Positions 26,426 through 34,009 of a DNA stretch of 64,000 nt are shown piece after piece; within the stretch, counting starts at the first letter, position 1; each line of letters opens with the position of its first letter. This DNA is from Hydrocarboniphaga effusa AP103 (GTDB lineage Bacteria > Pseudomonadota > Gammaproteobacteria > Nevskiales > Nevskiaceae), in assembly GCF_000271305.1 (NCBI RefSeq), contig NZ_AKGD01000004.1, positions 620,001-684,000 on the forward strand. The letters are read 5' to 3'. The notes under the pieces were generated by a model. That model had not been told where the DNA came from, did not search any database, and worked only from the letters and a program-made list of their open reading frames with translations. The translations under genes were made by a program, and so were the position numbers.

Positions 26426-27352
26426 CTAGCGATTGGGCAGGAAGGGAACCGGGTCGATCGGGCGGCCGCGCTCGCGAATCTCGAAGTGCAGCACTGGTTT
26501 GTTCTCGGGACCGACGCCGAGTTCCGCGATCTGCTGGCCGGCGACGACGACATCCCCGTCCCTGACCAGACGCTTGCGGTTGTAGCCGTAGGCCGACAGG
26601 TGCAGATCGTCGTGCTTGATGATGACGAGTTCGCCATAACCCTTGAGCGCGCTGCCGCTGTAGACCACCTTGCCGGCCGAGGCCGCGACCACCGGCTGGC
26701 CAACGGTGCCGGTGAAATCCAGACCGCGCGAGCCGCTGGCCGGGTTGAAGCCACGAGCGACGACACCGTCGACCGGCCAGCGCCAGCCGGGCTGGCCACC
26801 GGTGCCGGCCGGCGTGGCGATGATCGGCGTGGTCGCCGGTTGCGTCGGTGTCGGGGTCGGAAACGGCTCGGCCGATGAGGCGACTGGCACTGGCCCGGAA
26901 CTCGGAGCCGGCATCGGCGCGACCAAGACCGGCGTGCGCTGGGTCGACAGGGCCTGCGGCCGGGCGGTCTCGTTGAGGTCGACGCCCTGCACCGCTACGC
27001 GCGTGCCGGTCGGGGCGAGTGCACCCGGCGGTGTAAGCCGGAGCACCTGGCCCGTGTAGATCGTGTAGTCGGAGCCGACGTTGTTCCAGCGCGCGAGCTC
27101 GCGATAATCGAGCTGGTTGCGGAACGCGATCGAATAGAGCGTGTCGCCCTTCTTGACCAGATGATCCGTCGGACCGACCGGGCGCTGCGGAATCGGCTGG
27201 CTTTCGCGCTGCACCGGCGCCGGAAGCTCGTTGTTGTAGCTCTGCTGCTCGGCCCCGCCATCGGTTTCCCAGCTCGCCATGCCGGCGCAGCCAGCCAGCG
27301 GCAGCACGAACGTCAAAGCCATCAGGCGCAGCGACTTGCCAATCTCGATCAT
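26426..27352 (-). CDS. nlpD: NlpD-like LysM/LytM lipoprotein, amidase activator
   Basis: The 308-residue protein has a lipobox (LAGC, Cys22), a LysM domain (LVKKGDTLYSIAFRNQLDYR, about 65-110), a Pro/Thr/Ala linker and a C-terminal M23/LytM domain (about 185-305). The LytM zinc ligands are not canonical, with RGLDFTG, HDDLHLSAYGYN and LHFEIRERG as in E. coli NlpD. It probably activates an AmiC-type amidase at the septum and is unlikely to be a hydrolase itself. Its ATG overlaps the dedA stop. surE-pcm-dedA-nlpD is a conserved order, although rpoS does not follow here. Confidence 0.92.
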   Translation of the reverse strand: MIEIGKSLRLMALTFVLPLAGCAGMASWETDGGAEQQSYNNELPAPVQRESQPIPQRPVGPTDHLVKKGDTLYSIAFRNQLDYRELARWNNVGSDYTIYTGQVLRLTPPGALAPTGTRVAVQGVDLNETARPQALSTQRTPVLVAPMPAPSSGPVPVASSAEPFPTPTPTQPATTPIIATPAGTGGQPGWRWPVDGVVARGFNPASGSRGLDFTGTVGQPVVAASAGKVVYSGSALKGYGELVIIKHDDLHLSAYGYNRKRLVRDGDVVVAGQQIAELGVGPENKPVLHFEIRERGRPIDPVPFLPNR

Positions 27353-27960
27353 CAGTCTCTAGGCGCCGGGGCTCGGCGCTTCAGCAGGAACCACGCGATG
27401 AAAACGGCCATCGCAGCCACCGCGACCAGGGTCGCCTCGTGCGTGTAAGTCTTCACGACGGCGACCACGGGTTCGCCGAAGTAATAGCCCAGAGCCACCA
27501 GAAAGCCGCACCAGAGCCCCGAGCCGACCGTCGTCAGCACGGCGAACGGTATCAGCCCCATGCTGAACACGCCCGCCGGCAGGGAAATGAGGTGCCGGAC
27601 GACCGGAATGAAGCGTCCCACGAAGGTCGCCAGCCTGGCGTTGGCCGAGAACATCGCCTCGGCTTCGGCGTACTTGACCTGGTCGATCAGCAGATAGCGC
27701 CCGTAGCGCAGCAGGAACGCCCGGCCGACGTAGCGGCCGATCATGTAATTGACGCTCGCACCGACCAGCGAGCCGCCCGCACCGCACAGCGCCGCGAGCC
27801 AGGGGTTGAGGTCTCCGCGCGCGGCCAGATAGCCGGCCGGAATCATCACGAGCTCCGAAGGCACCGGAAACAGGCTCGATTCGAGGGCCATCAGCAAGGC
27901 GATCTCGAGATAGCCGAGCCGACTCACGAGCTCCTGCAACCAGATGCCGAACTGTTCCAT
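27352..27960 (-). CDS. DedA family membrane protein
   Basis: The 202-residue polytopic protein has the DedA/SNARE-associated features PVPSELVMIPAG (about 33-44) and GRFIPVVRHLISLPAG (about 116-131) and several membrane helices. DedA proteins act in membrane homeostasis, and some flip undecaprenyl phosphate or phospholipids. The ATG at 27960 overlaps the pcm stop, and the stop overlaps the nlpD start, so the three genes are coupled. YqaA and DedA annotations are both used for similar proteins, and I favour DedA. Confidence 0.88.
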   Translation of the reverse strand: MEQFGIWLQELVSRLGYLEIALLMALESSLFPVPSELVMIPAGYLAARGDLNPWLAALCGAGGSLVGASVNYMIGRYVGRAFLLRYGRYLLIDQVKYAEAEAMFSANARLATFVGRFIPVVRHLISLPAGVFSMGLIPFAVLTTVGSGLWCGFLVALGYYFGEPVVAVVKTYTHEATLVAVAAMAVFIAWFLLKRRAPAPRD

Positions 27961-28640
27961 CAAATGCGCCCGGCCAGCAGCGGGACGAAGGTCACGTCGG
28001 AGAGCACGGTTTCGCTGTAATAAGTCGCATGGCGCTCGATCAGCAGCAACTTCTGCGCCTTGCCGGCACCGACCGGAATCACCAGCCGGCCGCCGAGAGC
28101 GAGCTGCTCGGGCAGGCTCGGAGGCACCGTCTGGGCGGCCGCGGTGACGACGATGGCGTCGTAGGGCGCATAGGGCATCCAGCCCTGCATGCCGTCGGCG
28201 TAGCCGAAATGCACGTTGCGATAGCCGAGCCGCTGCAAGCGCTGGCGAGCCGATTCGGTCAGCGGACGGATGCGCTCAACCGTGAAGACCGCCTCGACGA
28301 GATCGGCGAGCACAGCGGTCTGATACCCGCTGCCGGTGCCCACTTCGAGCACGCGCCGCGGCTTGGCGGTGCCCGGCGCGCCGAGCGCGGCCTGCGTCAT
28401 CAGCGCGACGATGAAGGGCTGCGAAATGGTCTGCGCATGGCCGATCGGCAGCGAGCGGTTCTTGTAGGCCTCGGACGAGAAGGCCTCTTCGACGAACTCG
28501 TGGCGCGCGATTCGCCCCATGACCTCGAGTACTTTCTCGTTGTGGATGCCGGACAGCCGCAGCTCGTTGAGCAGCTTGCTGCGCATCGACGCCGAGGTCA
28601 GCCCCAGACCACGGGCGTGATGGTGGCGCTGCACCGTCAC
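27960..28640 (-). CDS. pcm: Protein-L-isoaspartate O-methyltransferase
   Basis: The 226-residue SAM-dependent enzyme repairs isoaspartyl residues. Motifs include HEFVEEAFSSEAYKNRSLPIG, AQTISQPFIVALMT and the SAM-binding VLEVGTGSGYQTAVLA. It starts with GTG at 28640 overlapping the surE stop (GTGA), giving the N-terminus with GLGLTSASMR typical of xanthomonad Pcm. An internal ATG 18 residues later is possible but removes conserved sequence. Confidence 0.93.
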   Translation of the reverse strand: MTVQRHHHARGLGLTSASMRSKLLNELRLSGIHNEKVLEVMGRIARHEFVEEAFSSEAYKNRSLPIGHAQTISQPFIVALMTQAALGAPGTAKPRRVLEVGTGSGYQTAVLADLVEAVFTVERIRPLTESARQRLQRLGYRNVHFGYADGMQGWMPYAPYDAIVVTAAAQTVPPSLPEQLALGGRLVIPVGAGKAQKLLLIERHATYYSETVLSDVTFVPLLAGRI

Positions 28641-29383
28641 AGACCGCGCACCCAGGTCGACAGCGATTCGAGCGCCGAGTGACGCGTGAGATCGACGAGC
28701 AGCGGGGTGATGGCGACGCGGCCGTTGTCGATCGCATGGAAATCGGTGCCCGGCCCGGCGTCGGCACCGGGGCCGGCAGCGTTGATCCAGTAGATCGTGC
28801 GACCGCGCGGATCGGCCGTCCTGGTCACCGATTCGGCCCGATGCCGATGGCCGAGCCGGCAGACTTCGAAGCCCTTGAGCTCGTCGAACGGCAGATCCGG
28901 CACGTTGACGTTGAGGATGGTGTCCTTGGGCAGCGCCTCGCGGCCCAGGCGCTCGACGAGGATCGCGGCGACTTCGGCCGAGGTTTCCCAGTGCTTGGGC
29001 GCGATCGAGACGTTGGAGATGGCGATGGCCGGAAACCCGAGCCAGCGCCCCTCCATCGCCGCGGCGACGGTGCCCGAGTAGAGCGTGTCGTCGCCCAGGT
29101 TGGCGCCCGCGTTGATGCCCGAGATGACCATCTGCGGGCGCTCGTCGAGCAGCCCGTTGAGCGCCAGGTGCACCGAATCCGAGGGCGTGCCGTCGACGCA
29201 GATCACGTCGTCGCCATGCCGGTGCACGCGCAGGGGATTGAGGATGGTCAGCGAGTTGCTCGCCCCGCTGCGATTGCGGTCGGGAGCGACGATGGTGACG
29301 TCGTGCTGTTCAGCGAGCCGCTTGCGCAGGGCCAGCAGGCCCGGCGCGGTGCAGCCGTCGTCGTTCGAAAGGAGGATCCGCAT
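28637..29383 (-). CDS. surE: 5'/3'-nucleotidase SurE
   Basis: The 248-residue metal-dependent phosphatase acts on nucleoside monophosphates. The N-terminus MRILLSNDDGCTAPGL supplies the metal-binding Asp pair. VAPDRNRSGASNSLTI and ISGINAGANLGDDTLYSGTV follow. The ATG at 29383 was chosen from this conserved N-terminus. It is the first gene of surE-pcm-dedA-nlpD and is divergent from smr, with 94 bases between. Confidence 0.95.
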   Translation of the reverse strand: MRILLSNDDGCTAPGLLALRKRLAEQHDVTIVAPDRNRSGASNSLTILNPLRVHRHGDDVICVDGTPSDSVHLALNGLLDERPQMVISGINAGANLGDDTLYSGTVAAAMEGRWLGFPAIAISNVSIAPKHWETSAEVAAILVERLGREALPKDTILNVNVPDLPFDELKGFEVCRLGHRHRAESVTRTADPRGRTIYWINAAGPGADAGPGTDFHAIDNGRVAITPLLVDLTRHSALESLSTWVRGL

Positions 29384-29477
29384 GGCCTCGATGGAGGTCA
29401 GAAGTTCGGCTAGTGTACCAACCGAGCGTGTCGATCCGCTGACCTTCTCCGATTCAATTTCCCGCAAAATCGCCGCC

Positions 29478-30014
29478 ATGAGCGCCCACGACGATGATGA
29501 GGACCTCAGCGCCTTTCGCAAGGCGATGGAAGGCGTGCAGCGTTCGCCCGAAACCACGCGCATCGTGATCGAAAAGCCGCTGCCCTCGGCCCAGCCAAGA
29601 CAGGCGCGACTCGACGAACTTGCGGTGCTTGCCGAAATGCTCGACGGCCCCGACCCCGAGACCTTCGAGAGCGGCGACACCCTGAGCTACCGTTCGCAGG
29701 GTATCCAGGACAGCGTGTTCCGCAAGCTGCGCCGCGGCAGCTACCGGCTCGAAGGCGAGGTCGACCTGCACGGCCTGAATCGGGACAAGGCCAAGGGTGC
29801 AGTCGCGGTCTTTCTGGCGCATTGCCAGGACCGCGGCTGGCGCTGTGTGCGCATCATTCACGGCAAGGGCAACGGCTCGCCGAACTCGGGGCCGGTGATC
29901 AAGAGCCTGCTCGACGGCTGGCTGCGCAAGCGGCGCGAGGTGCTCGCCTTCTGCAGCGCGAGGCCGCACGATGGCGGAACCGGGGCGATTTACGTGCTGT
30001 TGCGCGCCAACTGA
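29478..30014 (+). CDS. Smr domain protein
   Basis: The 178-residue protein has a polar N-terminal half and a C-terminal Smr (MutS2-related) domain: GEVDLHGLNRDKAKGAV, RIIHGKGNGSPNSGPV and GGTGAIYVLLR. Smr domains are endonuclease-like or RNA-binding. Small stand-alone members in proteobacteria (SmrA/SmrB type) act on nucleic acids, with SmrB linked to collided ribosomes. Which type applies here cannot be decided. The start was chosen at MSAHDDDEDLSAF, directly downstream of the surE promoter region. Confidence 0.85.
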   Translation: MSAHDDDEDLSAFRKAMEGVQRSPETTRIVIEKPLPSAQPRQARLDELAVLAEMLDGPDPETFESGDTLSYRSQGIQDSVFRKLRRGSYRLEGEVDLHGLNRDKAKGAVAVFLAHCQDRGWRCVRIIHGKGNGSPNSGPVIKSLLDGWLRKRREVLAFCSARPHDGGTGAIYVLLRAN

Positions 30015-30035
30015 AGGCGCGGCGCGAAGCTCAGC

Positions 30036-30686
30036 TCAGGCGGCCTGGCTGACCGCGTCGCTCCGCTTGGCCGACGCCGGCTGCAAGCCGAGCGCGATCT
30101 GGCGGAACACCTGCTCGAAACGCTCGCGGCCCGCGATGCTCGCGAACTGCAGGGCACCCTGCAGCGCAGCGGCGACTTCCATCGCCTTGTCGCGCGAATC
30201 ACCCTCGTAGGCGATCGAACCGTCGCGACGGCCTTCCTGCAAGGTCATCACCATCCACTCGTAGACATCGCGCATGAGCATCTGCGCTTCCCGACGCATG
30301 AGATCGGGAATGGCGTCGAACTCGGCACCGAAGATGCCGACCGGGCAAATGCGCCAGCGGCCCTCGAGGTAATCGATATAGGTCTGCAGATACGAAACGA
30401 GTTTCTCGAATGCGCTGACCTGGGTCGCCGCCGTTTCATCGGTCCAGGACAGAAAACGCAGGCGATACCGGCGCACGAGCGCCACGCCGAGGTCTTCCTT
30501 GGTCGTGAAGTGGTAGTGAATCGCCGCGTTGCGGATGCCGAGCTTGACCGCAATGTGCTGGTAGCTGAATCCGTTGAAACCGCGCTTGAGCAACAGCTCC
30601 TCGGCCGAGGCCAGGATCTCCTCGCGGGTGTCACGACCTCCCCTCATGGGGCGACGCCGTGCCGGCTTGGTGGGCGCAGTCTGCAT
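30036..30686 (-). CDS. TetR family transcription regulator
   Basis: The 216-residue protein has an N-terminal TetR helix-turn-helix (about residues 19-65, REEILASAEELLLKRGF to AIHYHFTTKEDL) and a helical ligand-binding domain with no recognised specificity. Its target is unknown. It does not face an efflux or catabolic operon: smr is convergent and ispF lies 54 bases upstream on the same strand. It may control a distant gene. Confidence 0.9.
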   Translation of the reverse strand: MQTAPTKPARRRPMRGGRDTREEILASAEELLLKRGFNGFSYQHIAVKLGIRNAAIHYHFTTKEDLGVALVRRYRLRFLSWTDETAATQVSAFEKLVSYLQTYIDYLEGRWRICPVGIFGAEFDAIPDLMRREAQMLMRDVYEWMVMTLQEGRRDGSIAYEGDSRDKAMEVAAALQGALQFASIAGRERFEQVFRQIALGLQPASAKRSDAVSQAA

Positions 30687-30740
30687 CCCCGGATTATAGG
30701 CAGGCCGATATGGTCAGAGCCAGCACGCTGATTTTGATCG

Positions 30741-31226
30741 TCATTTTTTGACGCACTGCAGCAAAACCACCGCATGGGCGGCGATGCCTTCGCGCCGGCC
30801 GAGATGGCCCATGCCCTCGTTGGTCTTGGCCTTGAGGTTCACGCGTTCGGGCTCGACCCCGAGTTCGGCCGCGAGCGTGTCCTGGATCGCGCGTGCATGC
30901 GGGGCCATGCGCGGCACTTGCGCGATCAAGGTCATGTCGGCGTTGACGACTTCGTATTGCTGCTCACGAACCCGGCGCATGACTTCGCGCAGGAAAATGC
31001 GCGAATCCATGCCCCTGTTCTGCGGGTCGTTGTCCGGAAACAGGCGGCCGATGTCTCCTCCGCCGATCGCGCCGAGCAAGGCATCGCAGAGCGCATGGAT
31101 CAGCGCATCACCGTCCGAATGCGCCACCAGCCGCCAGTCGCAGGCGATCCAGACGCCGCCGAGGCGCATGCCCTCGCCCGCTTCGAGCCGGTGGGAATCG
31201 AAGCCGTGTCCGATGCGCATGCTCAT
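30741..31226 (-). CDS. ispF: 2-C-methyl-D-erythritol 2,4-cyclodiphosphate synthase
   Basis: The 161-residue MEP-pathway enzyme has metal ligands Asp and His in GHGFDSHRLEAGE and His in VAHSDGDALIHALCDALLGA, plus FPDNDP and NLKAKTNEGMGHLGR. The ATG at 31226 is chosen, although an ATG two codons later is also possible. It follows ispD by seven bases. Together with dxr at 60 kb, the window encodes three MEP-pathway enzymes. Confidence 0.95.
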   Translation of the reverse strand: MSMRIGHGFDSHRLEAGEGMRLGGVWIACDWRLVAHSDGDALIHALCDALLGAIGGGDIGRLFPDNDPQNRGMDSRIFLREVMRRVREQQYEVVNADMTLIAQVPRMAPHARAIQDTLAAELGVEPERVNLKAKTNEGMGHLGRREGIAAHAVVLLQCVKK

Positions 31227-31233
31227 GGTCTTC

Positions 31234-31950
31234 TCAGGGTTGCAGCTCTTGTCGTTGCAGCCAGAAGTCGGCGAGCACGAGATCTTCGGGATACGTGACT
31301 TTGAGATTGCTCTCGCGACCGCGCACCAGACGCGGCTCGTAGCCGGCACACTCCATCGCACTGGCCTCGTCGGTGACTTGCAACGAACGCTCGGAGCACT
31401 CGCGCAGCGCCGAAGTCAGCAGGTCGAGGCGGAACAGCTGCGGGGTCTGCGCGCGCCAGTAGAAGGCGCGATCGACCGTCTCCTTGACCTTGTTCTGCTT
31501 GGCTTTCTTGAGCGTGTCGCTCATCGGCAGCGCGAGCAGGCCGCCGTGCTGATCATCGGCCTCGTCGCGCAGGCGATCGAGATCGGCCCAGTCCAGGCAG
31601 GGGCGCGCCGCGTCGTGCACGAGGACCTGCACGGCTGCGGCCAGAGTCCGGGTCTTCTCGGCCACCGCTTCGAGGCCGGCCATCACCGAGTCGGCGCGCG
31701 CACCGCCGCCCTGGGCGATGACGATCTTCGGATGTCGTGCCACCGGCAAGCGGGCGAATTCGTTATCCGACTTGGCGAGCGCCACGACGACGCCGTCGAT
31801 CCAGCCGCAATCGAGAAACGGAGCCAGGCTCCATTCGATCAGAGTGCGACCGCGCAGCGGCAGGTACTGCTTGGGACGCGCAAGTCCCATGCGCGAGCCC
31901 CCGCCGGCAGCGGGAACCACGGCCCAGTAACGCTGGGGACGGCCGCTCAT
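31234..31950 (-). CDS. ispD: 2-C-methyl-D-erythritol 4-phosphate cytidylyltransferase
   Basis: The 238-residue enzyme activates MEP with CTP. It has the nucleotidyltransferase N-terminus VVPAAGGGSRMG with PKQYLPL, then VLVHDAARPCL, AQTPQLFRLDLL and VTDEASAMEC. It sits between ftsB (15 bases upstream) and ispF, the conserved ftsB-ispD-ispF order. Confidence 0.95.
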   Translation of the reverse strand: MSGRPQRYWAVVPAAGGGSRMGLARPKQYLPLRGRTLIEWSLAPFLDCGWIDGVVVALAKSDNEFARLPVARHPKIVIAQGGGARADSVMAGLEAVAEKTRTLAAAVQVLVHDAARPCLDWADLDRLRDEADDQHGGLLALPMSDTLKKAKQNKVKETVDRAFYWRAQTPQLFRLDLLTSALRECSERSLQVTDEASAMECAGYEPRLVRGRESNLKVTYPEDLVLADFWLQRQELQP

Positions 31951-31965
31951 GAGGGCTGCGGACGC

Positions 31966-32241
31966 TTACTCGACGACGAGATAAAAGGTTTCTTCGGGGC
32001 GGATCATGCCCATCGCCACGCGGGCGCGTGATTCGATGGCGGCCTTGCCCGAATTGAGATCCTGCACTTCGGCTTCCAGCGAAGCGTTGCGGACGCGCAG
32101 CGTCTGCAGCTCCGCTGCCGCCACTGCCGCCTGAGCCTTGAGTCGGCTGGTATGCGCGACGCCACCGTCGGCCACCCACAGCCGCCACTGCAAAACAGTG
32201 AGCAGCGCGGACAGCACGACGATGGCAACGGTTTTGCGCAT
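31966..32241 (-). CDS. ftsB: Cell division protein FtsB
   Basis: The 91-residue bitopic protein has one N-terminal membrane helix (residues 4-22) and a periplasmic coiled coil (about 30-70) ending RVAMGMIRPEETFYLV, the FtsB signature. It joins FtsL and FtsQ in the divisome and helps activate FtsWI septal synthesis. It lies 12 bases after eno, as in many gammaproteobacteria. Confidence 0.92.
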   Translation of the reverse strand: MRKTVAIVVLSALLTVLQWRLWVADGGVAHTSRLKAQAAVAAAELQTLRVRNASLEAEVQDLNSGKAAIESRARVAMGMIRPEETFYLVVE

Positions 32242-32253
32242 TTGGGCGCGAGC

Positions 32254-33540
32254 TTAGCCCAGCTTCACCGGGAAAGCAGCAGCACCCGGATAACGCGCGC
32301 GGCTGCCAAGCGAACGCTCGATGCGCAGCAGCTGGTTGTACTTGGCCATGCGATCGCTGCGGCACAGCGAACCGGTCTTGATCTGCGTCGCCACCGTGCC
32401 GACCGCGATGTCCGCGATCGTCGCGTCTTCGGTTTCGCCCGAGCGATGCGAAACCACAGCCGAATAACCCGCGTCGGTCGCCATGCGGATGGCATTGAGC
32501 GTCTCGGTCAGCGTGCCGATCTGGTTGGGCTTGATCAGGATCGAGTTGGCGATGCCCTCGGCGATGCCGCGCGAGAGGATGCGCGTGTTGGTCACGAACA
32601 GATCGTCACCGACCAGCTGCACCTTGTTGCCCAGCTTCTTGGTCAGCAGTGCCCAGCCTTCCCAGTCGTTTTCGGCGCAGCCGTCCTCGATCGAGAGGAT
32701 CGGATAGCGGTTGACGAGGTCGGCGAGATAGTCGACGAATTCGGCCGAGCTGAGCTTCTTGCGCTCGCCTTCGAGGTCGTACTTGCCGTCCTTGAAGAAC
32801 TCGCTCGAGGCGACGTCGAGGCCCAGATAAACGTCCTTGCCGACCTTGTAGCCGGCCTTGTCGATCGCCTCGACCAGCACCTTGAGCGCGGCTTCGGTGG
32901 ACGGCAGGTTCGGCGCGAAGCCGCCTTCGTCGCCGACGGCGGTGTTGTGGCGGTTTTCCTTCAGCACCTTCTTCAAGGTGTGGAAGATTTCCGCGCCGCA
33001 ACGCAGGGCTTCGCCGAAGCTCGGCAGGCCCACCGGCAGGATCATGAATTCCTGGATGTCGATGTTGTTGTCGGCGTGGGCGCCGCCGTTGATGACGTTC
33101 ATCATCGGAACCGGCAGCGTGTCGGCCTGGATGCCGCCGAGGTGGCGGAACAGCGGCAGATCGTTTTCGGCAGCGGCGGCGTGCGCGTTGGCCAGCGAAA
33201 CCGCGAGCAGCGCGTTGGCGCCGAGGCGCTCCTTGTTCTCGGTGCCGTCGACTTCGATGAGCGCCTGATCGATCACGCCCTGATCCTGTGCGTCGAGGCC
33301 GAGCACGGCCTTGGCGATCTCGGTATGCACGTTGTCGACGGCCTGCAGCACGCCCTTGCCGAGGTAGCGCTTCTTGTCGCCGTCGCGCAGCTCGACTGCC
33401 TCACGCGTGCCGGTCGAAGCGCCGGACGGAGCCGCCGCACGGCCGACCGCGCCGGACTCCAGCACTACTTCGGCTTCCACCGTGGGGTTGCCGCGGGAAT
33501 CGATGATTTCGAGTGCGGAGATTTGGACGATCTTCGACAT
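32254..33540 (-). CDS. eno: Enolase
   Basis: The 428-residue glycolytic enzyme interconverts 2-phosphoglycerate and PEP. It begins IVQISALEIIDSRGNPTVEAE and contains SGASTGTREAVELRDGD, MMNVINGGAHADNNIDIQEF, the metal-binding SIEDGCAENDWEGW, the catalytic Lys region ILIKPNQIGTLTETL and SHRSGETED. It probably heads an eno-ftsB-ispD-ispF operon. Confidence 0.97.
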   Translation of the reverse strand: MSKIVQISALEIIDSRGNPTVEAEVVLESGAVGRAAAPSGASTGTREAVELRDGDKKRYLGKGVLQAVDNVHTEIAKAVLGLDAQDQGVIDQALIEVDGTENKERLGANALLAVSLANAHAAAAENDLPLFRHLGGIQADTLPVPMMNVINGGAHADNNIDIQEFMILPVGLPSFGEALRCGAEIFHTLKKVLKENRHNTAVGDEGGFAPNLPSTEAALKVLVEAIDKAGYKVGKDVYLGLDVASSEFFKDGKYDLEGERKKLSSAEFVDYLADLVNRYPILSIEDGCAENDWEGWALLTKKLGNKVQLVGDDLFVTNTRILSRGIAEGIANSILIKPNQIGTLTETLNAIRMATDAGYSAVVSHRSGETEDATIADIAVGTVATQIKTGSLCRSDRMAKYNQLLRIERSLGSRARYPGAAAFPVKLG

Positions 33541-33543
33541 GCG

Positions 33544-33975
33544 TCAGGCTTTCCTGGTTGTTTGGGACGAAAGGGGGGTGAACCCGAATAACCGGTGAAT
33601 TGTAGCGGGGGGCTCCCTGTACCGCCAAAGATTGAAAGCGCGCTCGATTAACCGCTCCGCTGACTGAACCGCAGCGTCAGCGCCTGAGGCGACGCCGACG
33701 AAGATGTAGAGGTTGTTTAGCGGAGCCAAGGCGCGTCCATCAAATGCCGGCCGGGCTTCGATGCCGACGACGTCGTCGACGACATGAGCGTCGGTTGCAG
33801 CGACGCGCACGGTCAGCGTCGACTCGATCGGCAGCAGTTCGGGTGACGGAGGAATCGGCGGATCGAGCGGCGGCACCTTGAACTGCTTGCTGCTGGCTCC
33901 GCTCGCGACCGTCGGCCCGCTGCGCCCTCGCAAGCGCTGGCCACTCGCTCGGCGACAAAAAAAAGCGGCCTTCAA
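33544..33975 (-). CDS. Hypothetical small ORF upstream of eno
   Basis: This 143-codon frame starts with TTG and ends three bases before the eno ATG. The product has a basic N-terminus, a Pro-rich stretch (PPLDPPIPPSPELLP) and a non-repetitive C-terminal half (LTVRVAATDAHVVDDVVG, LYIFVGVASGADAAV) that looks more protein-like than an antisense shadow. There is no recognised domain, and no strong ribosome site before the TTG. The true start may be internal. If it is not coding, 33541-34009 is a 469-base gap containing the eno promoter. Confidence 0.35.
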   Translation of the reverse strand: MKAAFFCRRASGQRLRGRSGPTVASGASSKQFKVPPLDPPIPPSPELLPIESTLTVRVAATDAHVVDDVVGIEARPAFDGRALAPLNNLYIFVGVASGADAAVQSAERLIERAFNLWRYREPPATIHRLFGFTPLSSQTTRKA

Positions 33976-34009
33976 TGCCTTATTGGTTTTGCTGTCGGCA
34001 TCGAATCCG

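Noticed and set aside
26426..27352. Active M23 endopeptidase
   Set aside because: The usual metal-binding His residues are not conserved, and the region resembles NlpD, a known amidase activator, so hydrolase activity is unlikely.
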